A stretch of DNA of 64,000 nucleotides, taken from Sesamum alatum. Taxonomy: Eukaryota > Streptophyta > Magnoliopsida > Lamiales > Pedaliaceae. The notes beneath the pieces were generated by a model. That model was not told the DNA's origin, made no database searches, and saw only the letters and a program-made list of their open reading frames with translations. Location: positions 19,139,395-19,203,394 of the forward strand of contig JACGWO010000004.1 of NCBI GenBank assembly GCA_034509735.1, given 5' to 3'. Positions 1 through 11,200 of the stretch are shown here, in pieces (position 1 is the stretch's first letter; the number at the start of each line of letters is the position of its first letter). Made by a program: the position numbers and the translations under genes.

Positions 1-295
1 CCTTTGGATGAAATGATGTGTCCATTTGTGTGAAATGGTATGTCCTTTGGATGAAAGGATGCATCTATTTGAGTTAAATGGTATGTCCTTTGGGTGAAAT
101 GATGCATCCATTCGGTTGAAAGGTCATAACCTTTCAAAGGTATCTTTATGATTGGACATATCCATTCGAAACACCTTTCCAACTCCTATAAATAGATCTC
201 CAATTTTCATTTCACGGCATTCAAGCATTCAACTATTCATAGCATTCTTAAGCATACAAAGCATTTTAGAGTTTAGCAAAAGAGTTTCAAGATAT
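1..295 (+). repeat. Copia LTR fragment with TATA box
   Basis: This piece carries short degenerate repeats built on ATGATGCATCC and GGTATGTCCTTTGG, then TATAAATA at 187-194. The stretch from about 60 to 290 recurs in the same orientation at about 2895-3125. A TATA box followed by a common downstream region is what an LTR U3/R junction looks like. The window begins inside the repeat, so its true left end is not visible. Confidence 0.6.
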
Positions 296-384
296 CGTTT
301 GTTCTATCTTTAGGACAATTATTGCCCCGCTCTGGTGCTCACGGAATTGGCAATTTGTCTCCCAAGATACAACGGCTTTATATC

Positions 385-600
385 TCAAAGTAGCAGCACT
401 GCAAACTTTGAGAAACGGCGAACCAAACGATATCTTGAAACTCTCTTGCTAAACTCTAAAATGCTTTGTATGCTTAAGAATGCTATGAATAGTTGAATGC
501 TTGAATTCCATGAAATGAAAATGGGAGATCTATTTATAGGAGTTGGAAAGGTGTTTCGAATGGATATGTCCAATCAGAAAAGATGCCTTTGAAAGGTGGT
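385..600 (-). repeat. Inverted LTR fragment, mirror of 2985-3200
   Basis: The reverse complement matches 2985-3200 almost base for base. The overlapping 62-codon frames (385-573 on - and 2999-3187 on +) differ at a single residue. The TATA box reads on the - strand at 531-538. The arms are about 2.4 kb apart and flank the pol fragments, giving a large palindrome. The frame itself is not a gene. Confidence 0.75.
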
Positions 601-2306
601 ACTAAAGATGACCTCAGGAAAGGAACTCACTCTGATCGATGTGCTGCACGTTCCAGACATCCGAAAGAACTTAGTGTCTGGATCACTATTAGTTAAGAGT
701 GGGTTTAGACTAGTGTTTGAGTCTAACAAATTTGTACTTACAAAGAACGGCCAGTTTATAGGGAAAGGATATGCCGAGAATGAGCTGTTCAAGATGAATG
801 TAATGACTGTAATGCGTAATTTTGAAAGCAATAAAATTACGGCTTCTACTTACTTGATTGGGTGTTGTGACTTATTGCATGTCAAATTAGGACATGTTAA
901 TTTTAACACTCTACGAAGATTAGTAAGTTTAAATTTATTACCTTCGTTTGCAATAAATACTGAACACAAATGTGAAATTTGTGTTGAAGCGAAAATGACC
1001 AAGGTGCCATTGCCATCTGTCGAAAGAAAGACATCACCTCTAGAATTAATTCACACTGATATATGTGATTTAAAATTTGTGCAAACTAGAGGTGGGAAAA
1101 AGTATTTTATTACTTTTATTGATGATTGCACAAGATACTGTTATGTATACTTGTTGAGAAGTAAAGATGAGGCGTTGGAGGCCTTTAAACTTTATAAGAA
1201 TGAGGTTGAAAATCAACTTAGCAGAACTATAAAAGCCATACACAGTGATAGAGGTGGCGAATATGGAGCTCCATTTTGATGAATTTTGTTCAGAATTTGG
1301 CATAATTCATCAGACTACTGCTCCTTATTCACCTCAATCGAATGGCGTTGCTGAAAGAAAAGAATCGTACTCTCAAGGAAATGGTGAATGCTATGTTGAT
1401 AAGTTCAGCCTTACCCCAAAACCTGTGGTGGGAAGCGATTCTTTCAGCAAATCACATTCTTAATAAAGTACCACACAGAGATAGAAATGAAACTCCTTAT
1501 GAACTTTGGAAAGGTCATAAACCTTCCTGCAAGTATCTTAAAGTGTGGGAGTGCTTGGCTAAGGTAGAAGTACCAAAGCCTAAACAAGTAAAAATAGGCC
1601 CAAAGACCGTTGATTGCATATTCATTAGATATGCAAATAATAGTAGTGCATATCGCTTTTTAGTGCACAAGTCGACGATCCTTGATATACATGAAAATAC
1701 AACCATTGAATCAAGGAATGCTGTATTTTTTGAAAATATCTTTCCTTGCAATGAGAGGAAAGAAGAAGAGAGTTCTAGGAAAAGAACCTATGAAGATGCA
1801 CATGGTGATCTTCAAAAGGATGAAGAACCTAGACGCAGCAAGAGGGCTAAAATAGCCAAATCATTTGGTCCCAATTTTTTAACTTATTTGTTAGAAAATG
1901 AACCAAAGACAATCAATGAGGCATTGTCAAGTCCAGAAGCACCATGCTGGAAAGAGGCTATCAACAATGAAATTGAATCCATTATGCAAAACCATACTTG
2001 GAAGTTGGTGGATCTCCCTCCTGGTTGCAAACCGTTAGGATGTAAATGGATTCTGAAAAAGAAGTACAAGGCTGATAGATCTATAGATAAATACAAAGCA
2101 AGGTTGGTAGCTAAAGGATTCAAACAAAAAGAAGGCCTTGACTTCTTTGATACGTATTCACCAGTTACTAGAATGACATCAATTCGAGTGCTTATAGCTA
2201 TTGTTGCACTGTATGATTTGGAAATACATCAACTGGATGTTAAAACGGCATTCTTGAATGGCAAATTAGATGAAGAGATCTACATGGAACAACCTGAAGG
2301 GTTTGT
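596..2306 (+). pseudogene. Copia pol fragment: gag-pre-integrase, integrase, N-terminal reverse transcriptase
   Basis: The reading runs through a gag-pre-integrase HHCC-type segment ([10 protein letters not shown], then CEICVEAK), the integrase core ([21 protein letters not shown], and the NGVAER region carrying the catalytic Glu), and the first part of the copia reverse transcriptase ([37 protein letters not shown]). The frame is broken at about 1265-1345: the first frame stops right after SDRGGEY, and the continuation is in other frames. Homology ends after PEGFV, before the YVDD active site, where the sequence flips orientation. There is no usable start codon because the left part abuts an inverted LTR. 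It is a dead fragment of a retrotransposon polyprotein. Confidence 0.85.
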
Positions 2307-2880
2307 CCCATTCCCCTCGACGAACAATATACTTGATCTCTAGAAAGGCCTTTCGTTAATGCATCCGCTAAATTATCCTTTGACTTTATATAGTCAATAG
2401 ATATGATTCCATTAGAGATCAACTGTCTTATGGTATTATGTCTTCGGCGTATATGTCTAGACTTACCATTATACATACTGCTTTGTGCCCTTCCAATGGC
2501 TGACTCACTATCACAATGTATCACAATTGCAGTCACTGGTTTAGTCCAACAAGGAATGTCCTCCAAGAAATTACGAAGCCATTCCGCTTCTTCTCCAGCT
2601 TTATCTAAAGCGATAAACTCATATCCCATTGCGGAACGAGCTATACACGTTTGTTTTGAGGACTTCCAAGACACTGCACCACCTCCAATGGTGAATACAT
2701 AGCCACTTGTGGACTTAGTATCTTTAGTATCGGATATCCAATTAGCATCACTATATCCTTCCAACACCGCTGGATATCTCGTATAAAGTCGTTGTATCTT
2801 GGGAAACAAATTGCCAACTCCGTGAGCACCAGAGCGGGGCAGTAATTGTCTTAAAGATAGAGAGTCTAACTCTTGCCTCG
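2301..2880 (-). pseudogene. Copia RNase H fragment, inverted relative to the RT piece
   Basis: Read on the - strand, this shows the copia RNase H signature: [54 protein letters not shown] and [12 protein letters not shown]. It is the 3' end of pol and ends in a conserved SSRGMG segment next to the inversion point at about 2300. The upstream part (LLPRSGAHG to RLYTRYPAV) also occurs at about 300-390 (+) and 3190-3300 (-). The two pol pieces may once have belonged to one element, but they now face each other. Confidence 0.85.
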
Positions 2881-2984
2881 ACTTTGTAATACACAATTTC
2901 CCGCATGCATCCATTTGAGTTAAATGGTATGTCCTTTGGGTGAAATGATGCATCCATTCGGTTGAAAGGTCATAACCTTTCAAA

Positions 2985-3200
2985 GGCATTTTTTCTGATT
3001 GGACATATCCATTCGAAACACCTTTCCAACTCCTATAAATAGATCTCCCATTTTCATTTCATGGCATTCAAGCATTCAACTATTCATAGCATTCTTAAGC
3101 ATACAAAGCATTTTAGAGTTTAGCAAGAGAGTTTCAAGATATCGTTTGGTTCGCCGTTTCTCAAAGTTTGCAGTGCTGCTACTTTGAGATATAAATTCGT
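2985..3200 (+). repeat. LTR fragment, partner of the inverted copy at 385-600
   Basis: This arm contains TATAAATA at 3034-3041 and is nearly identical to the reverse complement of 385-600. It continues leftward to about 2895 in a region also present at 60-185. Confidence 0.75.
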
Positions 3201-3330
3201 TGTATCTTGGGAGACAAATTACCAATTCCGTGAGCACCAGAGCGGGGCAATAATTGTCTTAAAGATAAAGAGTCTAACTCTTGCCTCGACTTTTTAATAT
3301 ACAGTTTCCCGCACTATCCATCTCATTCAT

Positions 3331-5279
3331 TCCTTACACATATTGTTTGTGCACTTCCAGGATTTCAACATCAATTTCACTCTCGTCCCAGGCTACCTAG
3401 ATACGGTTGCCTGGGCTACTGTAATAATAAAACCACTTCCAACCATCATGTACCAACCCTTGCACCCGACTAGCTTTACTATGAGCTACTCTAGTTTCAA
3501 CACCCACAAAACACAAGCTTAAACTCATGAATAAGAGAGCTTACCATAGGCGGTTAAGGCCCTAACATTCCATAAAAACTGTTGGGATCATGGTTCACCA
3601 AAGAACGGGCTGCTTGCTTTAGGGGCCGCATCAGTATCAATACCTTCCTCATCTTCTTGTTTTAGTGCTTGAAATGGATGGTACAAGGCTATTTTCTTTT
3701 CTTTGTTCCTCAGGTCAAGCAAATATTGTGGCAAAGGATCATCCATTTTTGTGGTCTCTTTCCCACGACTATTTTTTGGATATCCCTGTTTGATTGAACT
3801 TCAGCTGGAGTTGTTGAAGACGACCCTTGTTAGAAAACTCGTTAACCATGACTACACTTGCTAGTGCTTGCTATATCACTTGCACCTTTGGCCGCCACAT
3901 CACCTTCCACTGTGGCATGTTGGTCAATTGAGGGCTTTTGACCTTTGCTTCAAAGCCCGACACCTATAAAACTCATAAAATAGCTTCAAAGCCCGACACT
4001 CATAGTAGTAAAATTACAAAGAAAAAAACTCGTAGAATAGCTCCAAAGTCCAGCATGATTTCAATACGGCCCGACATCCTACGATCCAATCGACCAGCTC
4101 AAGGGCAATTCCATCAAAAGAATTAAACCAGAAACACCTAGAAGACTGAATTTCAATCCTCTTATATAACCAAATTAGGAGTAATCAACATATCTTCTCG
4201 GTAAAACACTGGCAACAACTTCACTTTCAGAGATTCATTGCGTCAAATCTCCCAAGCACTTCCTCCTCTGTTTGAATGTATGTCTTTCTTGCTTATTTGA
4301 CTGTTTTTTTTTTTTAAATTGAAGTAAGTTTCTAGGGTTTCTGTGAATTAAATTTGGGATTTTTTTTGCCTTCTTTACTTTAATAGAGACTAGCAACAGT
4401 GGCATGCGGTTCCCGCGCACATAATTTTATTGGATGTGATGCAAGTATTATTAATATATTTTTTATATTGATTAGAAAATTCAATATATATATAAAAAAC
4501 AATCGGGAACAAAACAATTTCTATAAAATAGTCATTTTTAAAAAAAGGTCCATAGGAAATAAAGATAGCAGAGTTCTAAGAAATAAAGTGAAATTTTTTC
4601 ATAAATTAAATCCTTATTTTCATAAATTGATTCAATTTGTAGTCGCACTTGATTCACTATGGATTCACTTTTCACCTACATAAATAGAAAATATTTAGAA
4701 ATACAATACATGATAATATTTTGTTAATATGAAAAGTTATTGAATAATACCTTGAACTATGAGAGCGAGAAGATTATAACTTTGTAAAAATTTCCTTGAA
4801 CATACATTTTTTGTGTACACACTCTCACTGTCAATCATGAAACATTTTCTAACCAAAAAATTTTACTATTTTCTCGAGCCTCAATTGATTACTTGTTGTT
4901 AAGTTTGTATGTAAAATAAACAATATTTCAAAATCATGAAAAATTATAGCAAGTCAAATAGTAAATAGCATAAAATAAAAATTAGGACTATTAAAAGTTG
5001 GAAAAAGTTATAGTAGACATGGATCTTAAAATAAAACCAAAATTAATAATGTCCTTTTTGTTATTAAAAAAAAAAAAAAACAGAGAAAAACATCAATATA
5101 ATTGAAGAGAAGAAATTTTATTATTCATGCATTAATTTTATTTTCTCATTGGTGCAAATTATCAAAACAAAAACAAAACAAAACAAAAACTGTCACGGGA
5201 AAGAGGGAAAAGTGATGAAATTGGGGTGGGGGGGCGCAGCATGGGGAGCATATCAACTAATAGTTAATATGATTTGGCA
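3331..5279. other. Intergenic spacer, no gene seen
   Basis: No convincing coding frame was found. At 3940-4050 an imperfect repeat built on TTCAAAGCCCGACAC gives a 62-codon shadow frame. Poly-A/T tracts occur at 4300-4320 and 5068-5082, and a G-rich run at 5223-5236. From 4400 on the sequence is strongly AT-rich and featureless. Confidence 0.5.
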
Positions 5280-5855
5280 GGGATAAATGCAATTTTGGTC
5301 CCTAAATTTAGTCACTTAAGTGATTTTGGCCCTCAACATTTTCAGATTACAATTTTAATTCTCAATTTATTGTATTTTTAGCGTTTTTGGTCTTTCCGTT
5401 AATTTAACCGCTAAAGTTAACGAAAAATTTGATTTTAGTGTAAAAATTATCATTTTACTCTCATTTTGTCTATTTTCAAGTTTTAGTCCAATACACTTAT
5501 TTTTTCCATTTTTCTTCAAACTTCAAGAGAGAAAAAACAAAAAAAATAAATTTAGCAGCAAATTTTTTAAATTATATATATATATATATTGGTTTTTCTC
5601 TATCTTGAAGTTTGAAGAAAAATGAAAAAAATAAGTGTATTGCACTAAAATTTGAAAAATAACCCAAAATGAGAATAAAATGAGAATTTTTTACACTAAA
5701 ATCGATTTTTTCGTTAACTTTAACAATTACGTTAACGGAAGGACAAAAAAGTAAAAAATATAATGTTTCAGGACTATTAACGGTTAGTCCTAATTTTTTT
5801 TAGGATTAAAATCGCTTAAGTGGCTAAGTTTAGGGACAAAATCACACTTATCCCT
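5280..5855. mobile_element. Hairpin (foldback) element with 8-9 base TSD, probably Mutator-like MITE
   Basis: The two halves are reverse complements along almost the whole 576 bases, with an AT dinucleotide run at 5570-5590 as the turn. The ends read GGGATAAATG and CACTTATCCCT. The flanks are GATTTGGCA (5271-5279) and AATTTGGCA (5856-5864), a 9-base duplication with one mismatch. Long inverted ends with 9-base duplications are typical of Mutator-like MITEs. There is no coding capacity. Confidence 0.75.
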
Positions 5856-7949
5856 AATTTGGCATTTGAAAAATTGAGGTAAGTACAATTACTTTCTATA
5901 AAATTATTTAATTGCATTTACAAACTTTTTATAGGTATAATTGACATGCTTAAATTTGTTCAATGATATCAAATGGAAAGAAAATATAATTTCTAACTTT
6001 TATTGTTGCACATGGTTCCACACTCATAATTTTTTCATAAACATATGAGAAATTTTGTGCATATCTAATCTTGATTTCATGAAATTTTAATGTACTTCGC
6101 TCGCAAATAAAAATCTTACAAAAGTAAATAATATTTAATCTTTTGATAGCATTACATAGTTGATAAAAAAATATAATTGATTGTCACACCTATAAAAATA
6201 TTTCAAAAAAATTCCAGAGCCAATTGACCAATAGAGGTATATAACCAAGGAGATTATACCAAAAAGTTATTCAACTAAGTAAGTATATTTTTTAATTTGA
6301 CGTAAAATTTATGATTTGAAACAATGAATATTAATGTACGCCAAGTACAATTTGGAACAATCTCTAGAATGAGTCATGGTATGAACTTTTTTTAGGCTAA
6401 ATAAAATCGTATTTAAATTAAAATAGAATAATAGAACTGAAGCATAATTAGACTATGGTCATGATATACATCCAATTATTTCTATATTTGAAATACGGTA
6501 AAACCTACCTAATATTGGTTCCTATTTTGTTATTTACTTCCGCTCTATGGTTGTAGTGGATAGTGATAAAGGTTGTCATGACGAAATTGATTGTTAACTC
6601 CATTTGTTTAAACTTAATTTCGATCAAACAATGTAATGTTTTGGACATGAAATAATTCAATGTTGTAAAATTGTCGTTACTGATTAGAAAGTAAGTACAC
6701 TTCAACCAAAAAATATCAAATAAGGCAATTATAAATAAAGATTCATGTATTAAGTTCGTTATCAGGGGCAACTATATCATTCTAATCTATAAGAGAATTG
6801 AATTATTTAAATTTGATTAGTAGTTATTTCTGATGATAAGAGTAAACCCATATTTTTTAAACCCAAATTTCAATTTTAATAGTTTGACCTCACGACTTGC
6901 GCTAGCAATATGATAGAATTCACCTCTTACTTTAATCTAATACCTAATCTTTTTAGGTAGATGGAAAGGTAAAATTAAAATGGTTATTGTTGGTATGTAC
7001 TAAAACATACATATTTTCTACCAAAAATCAAAAGAAAAAATTGCTATTTCAAGACCAACCAAGATAGAACTCACCTCTTTCTTCAATGATTTAAAAGCAT
7101 ATATATTCTTATATCACAAATCAAGCAAAAAAACTATTATTCAAAAATCAATAAAAATTAAACCGACTTCTTACGCCAACAATTTGAGAGTGAATTGAAT
7201 AGCTCGCATCACCTTATTCTCCGATGACCTATAAAAAAGTCAATGCCAGATACGCAAGAAAAATGAGAAAAGTTTAAAATAATTAGCAATAATTCATAAT
7301 TCAAAGTTGTAAGAACTATAAAAAAAATGGAATTCAACTACGGAAAGAAAACTTACATTAGAGTCAAAGTTTCAAATCAGCAAGTGTAAGATCACATAAT
7401 TAGTCACTCTACTCCACCAAGCTCCTCGAATTCGTGCTGCCATCTATCACAACATCTATAATCAATAACAAAATTAATAATTAAAAAAAAACATAGAAGA
7501 AAAACTCAAACGCATTACGACTGTCATCAATACCACCGTTACTTGAACCTTCACTCGCAATATGGCTTACTTCATCAACTAACCATCAAATTGACTCTAT
7601 ATGTTTGTATATATACATTTAACTATATGTCCACTACGTTAACAAAATTAGGAAATGGTTTGTAGTGGCTCCATTACAATGGTGATGGTGGAGGAAGTTT
7701 TGAGAGAAGAGAAGTAGGGACGTCGGGACGTGTGAGAGAGAAATGAAAACTGACATGATGTGGTGTAATTGAGATAATTAAAGAGAATTTTTTTTTTAAA
7801 TTTCAATTAAATGTTTAGTTTCTTTTTTTTTTTTTTTTTAATTTGATGGTGAGTATTAAGGGTAAAATTGATATATAAATTTTTGGTGTAGCGGTATCAA
7901 AACTGTCCTTTTGTGAGTGTAAAACTTTTTCTTTTATTTTTTATAATAG
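5856..7949. other. Intergenic spacer upstream of the proteasome gene
   Basis: AT-rich DNA with no supported gene. Long T or A runs occur at about 7790-7850. Small open frames here lack any recognisable motif. Confidence 0.5.
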
Positions 7950-7957
7950 TATAAATA
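7950..7957 (+). promoter_or_regulatory. Probable TATA box of the proteasome alpha-6 gene
   Basis: TATAAATA lies about 250 bases upstream of the ATG at 8204. A transcription start about 30 bases downstream would give a 5' leader of roughly 220 bases, followed by pyrimidine-rich tracts (8020-8110) common in plant leaders. This is inferred from position only. Confidence 0.45.
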
Positions 7958-8203
7958 GATGAAGGTTGTGGCAGAGGACTTATTATATTATAATTTAGCC
8001 AATAATCACTCTTCCGCTAAATCTTCTTTCCCAGCACGCCCCTCGGGTCTTAACAAAACACCTCTTAAGTCCCCTTCCCCTTTATTCCCCTTATTCGTTC
8101 TTCACATTACGCACTGCCCTTTGTATTTCTTGTTAAAGAAAAAAGGGAAAACAAAAAGTACACAGAGCAAAATATCAAATCTTTAGAGGGAAAAATTTGA
8201 AAG

Positions 8204-11200
8204 ATGAGCCGTGGAAGTGGAGGCGGATACGATCGACACATTACGATCTTCTCTCCGGAAGGTCGTCTCTACCAAGTTGGTAAGCATTTCTATTTTCCCA
8301 CGGCCCACTTTTGTAATTATCCGAGCTTGATGCCCTAACTTTGTTTTCAGGTACTGTTATTCACTTGCTTGTTTTGTGGGTTTCGTAAAACTAGTGTTCA
8401 TGACTTTATATTGGCATAACATATGCAGAATATGCTTTCAAGGCAGTTAAGGCTGCCGGAATCACTTCGATTGGCGTCAGAGGGGCGGATTCAGTCTGTG
8501 TTGTTACTCAGAAGAAAGTTCCAGTGAGTTTCTTTACTAATTATTTTTACTTTTGTGTTTTAACTTCTATTCTATGGGTTGAAATAATCAATTGAGTAAT
8601 TTGTGAGCAGGACAAGCTTTTGGATCAGACAAGCGTCACACATTTGTTTCCCATTACTAAGTATCTGGGTTTGTTGGCTACTGGCATGACAGGTACTTTT
8701 TTGGTTTGCGCCCTCTTTCCGTGTTTGATTAATTTTGTAAATGGGGATAATGAAATTAATTAGGCATGCTAATACATTAAGATCGGACCTCTGGCCTACT
8801 GGGGGTTGGTCTTTTGAGTGATTTGGAAAGTTTGGGGAAATGGGTTTGAAACTGGGAGTTTTTGAGCAAATGTAATGGTGAATGTAATTAATCTTGGACT
8901 TATTTCTAGATAGTTTTTTCAGGAAAATAACTTGTTGGACTTAGTAGTGTCACATCATGCTTTTAACGCTTGAAATTGAAATATATATTTATTGATGTAA
9001 TGATTTTACTGTATAAAGATATTTATAACAATTGTTGAAATATATATGTATATATGTAGATACAGATATAGTAATGATTAGGAATTTCTGATAATACTTT
9101 TGAAGATGAGGTTTGGAAAGGGGGCTGTGTTTGATTTTGTCTTTGAGAAATAATAAAACCACTCAAAAACAGAAACAACTCGTAAATGGAACCAAACATC
9201 TCTTATATATATAGATAGATACAGATATAGTAATGATTAGGAATTTTTTATAGTACTTTTGAAGAATGACGTTTGGAAAGGGGACTATATTTGATTGTCT
9301 TTGAGAAAGAACAAAACCACTCAAAAACAGAAAGAACTTGTAAATGGAACCAACCTTCTCTTATTTATTCATTTGTAATCTTTTGGTTAAGACGTGTTGT
9401 TTCTTGAAACATTCGCAAGCATGTAAGAGCAATTTTCTTTTGGCTTAGGTTGATAATTTGGAGGAAATGGGAAATGTTGAAATTGTGAAATGAACATGTT
9501 GTTGATTGGTTGTAGCCAATATGTACATTTTTAGGTCCAAGTATTTCCTTTTTGTTACGTCACGAAGCAAGTTTCAAGTGAAGCCTGTTTTAATTAAAGC
9601 ATAGGTCCATATGCTTGTTGAAATATTTGGTGAAACTTTAGACCGATATTCCTTCTTCATATTCGTTATATGGATAGTTCATTTTGATTTATTCCTTTCC
9701 TTTCCAGCTGATGCAAGGACTTTGGTTCAACAAGCAAGAAATGAGGCTGCTGAGTTTCGTTTTAGATATGGATATGAAATGCCTGTCGACGCTTTGGCAC
9801 GATGGTATCTTTAGTTTACTAATGCTTACTCTTGGTGCACTGAATACCTTATAGTTTAGAGTCTGATTTTCTCCTCTGTGTTCATTTGAAGCCAATTACT
9901 TTTGCTAACAAGTATGTGCGTGATTAATGATGCTCAAGTTGTCAGAAACAATGGCCTGAGCCTAGAATTACGAAATCCTAGGATGATGTGCCTACATGCC
10001 AACTGAATGCTCGATACTATCAAGCAACTCTATAGAAGTCCTTCTTCACTTAACAATATTCTTTTTTGATAAACCAGTACTTTACCCCTTGAAAAGCATG
10101 TGGTTGGGTAAAGCTATTTGGATTTCATGGACAATTGATTTTCAATATCAGGTTTTATAAGTTGTGTATGTGCCCCTTGGTGATTGCGGATTGCCCCAAG
10201 GCAAGGCTGTTGTAAGTTGCCTTGAGATGATGCTGGGAGCTTCTCCTTCGGGGCGCATGGGCATAAGCTGAAGTGCTAGGGGTGCATGCCACTTATTCTC
10301 AATTTTGGGTTATTCTTTAGAGACACATTAACCAAAAATTTCCTTGTTTGAATTTTATGTCCAGATAAATCATTTTATCAACAGTCCTTAAAGTTAAAAA
10401 TCTAGATTTTCTCAAAAATCTTCTTCATTTATCTCGTGGTTATAATATGTAGAACTATTGTAGTAATATACTTTACTATCTCAAGAGCAGGAAATGTGTG
10501 ACCTTCTTACTTAGGCTTTTTTTTGCATAATATTTCTGAAGGTTTCTTCCACAATCTTTTTTCGTACTAATTTTGTTATGATTCTATTAGCCTATTGTTA
10601 AATAATTAGTATATTTTGATATTTGTTAAGTATTATCTGTACATATTTGTGGGCCATAAGCGCACACACCTTGGGCACACTATGTTTCACCCTTTTAAAC
10701 ACTGTTCAAGTTGTAAATATGCTTCTAGTTATAAAAGAAAAGATCCATTGAATATTTGATCTAAGGTGTTGCATTCAGTATTTCTGTGTATCTTTAGTTG
10801 TAAATGTGTCCAAACATTGCAGGATTGCAGACAAATCTCAAGTTTACACACAACATGCATATATGAGACCACTTGGCGTAGGTTTGTGCTATTCACTTTG
10901 CTTAACAGATGGACATTTTAAATGGTCTGTCTTCCATATTATACATTTTGTTCATTGGTTTGCCTTGATTTGTGTATAAAGTTGCAATGATATTGGGCAT
11001 TGACGAAGAGAAAGGTCCGCAGCTCTTCAAGTGTGATCCGGCCGGTCATTTTTTTGGTCATAAGGTAATTAGGAACATGCGATCTTGGAGATGGCACCTT
11101 TTGTTCTTTTTTCATAATTCCCTTTTTGTCATTTTCTGATATGTTGCTTCATATGCCTATACCTTTATCGCATTTTCTTCCATTTGCATGCATTTGTTTA

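Larger units (their letters stand above)
1..3330. mobile_element. Rearranged Ty1/copia retrotransposon with inverted LTR pieces
   Basis: The stretch is built from pieces of one copia family in conflicting orientations. The order is an LTR piece (+) at 1-295, a short piece of pol just upstream of RNase H (+) at about 296-390, an inverted LTR piece (-) at 385-600, gag-pre-integrase/integrase/RT (+) at 596-2306, the RNase H end (-) at 2301-2880, an LTR piece (+) at about 2895-3190, and the same pre-RNase H piece (-) at about 3190-3300. No canonical LTR-PBS-internal-PPT-LTR order exists, so the locus cannot be an autonomous element. It is either a nested or palindromic rearrangement or an assembly chimera. 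Confidence 0.8.

Noticed and set aside
385..573. 62-codon frame, also at 2999-3187 on the other strand, as a conserved small gene
   Set aside because: The frames are the same LTR sequence in opposite orientations; conservation reflects recent duplication, and the TATA box and LTR landmarks lie in them.
7959..8186. 75-codon frame upstream of the proteasome ATG as an upstream ORF
   Set aside because: Its ATG lies only two bases after the presumed TATA box, so it would not be in the transcript, and the peptide is low complexity.
9611..9814. 67-codon frame as a separate gene
   Set aside because: It is proteasome exon 4 read with upstream intron sequence.
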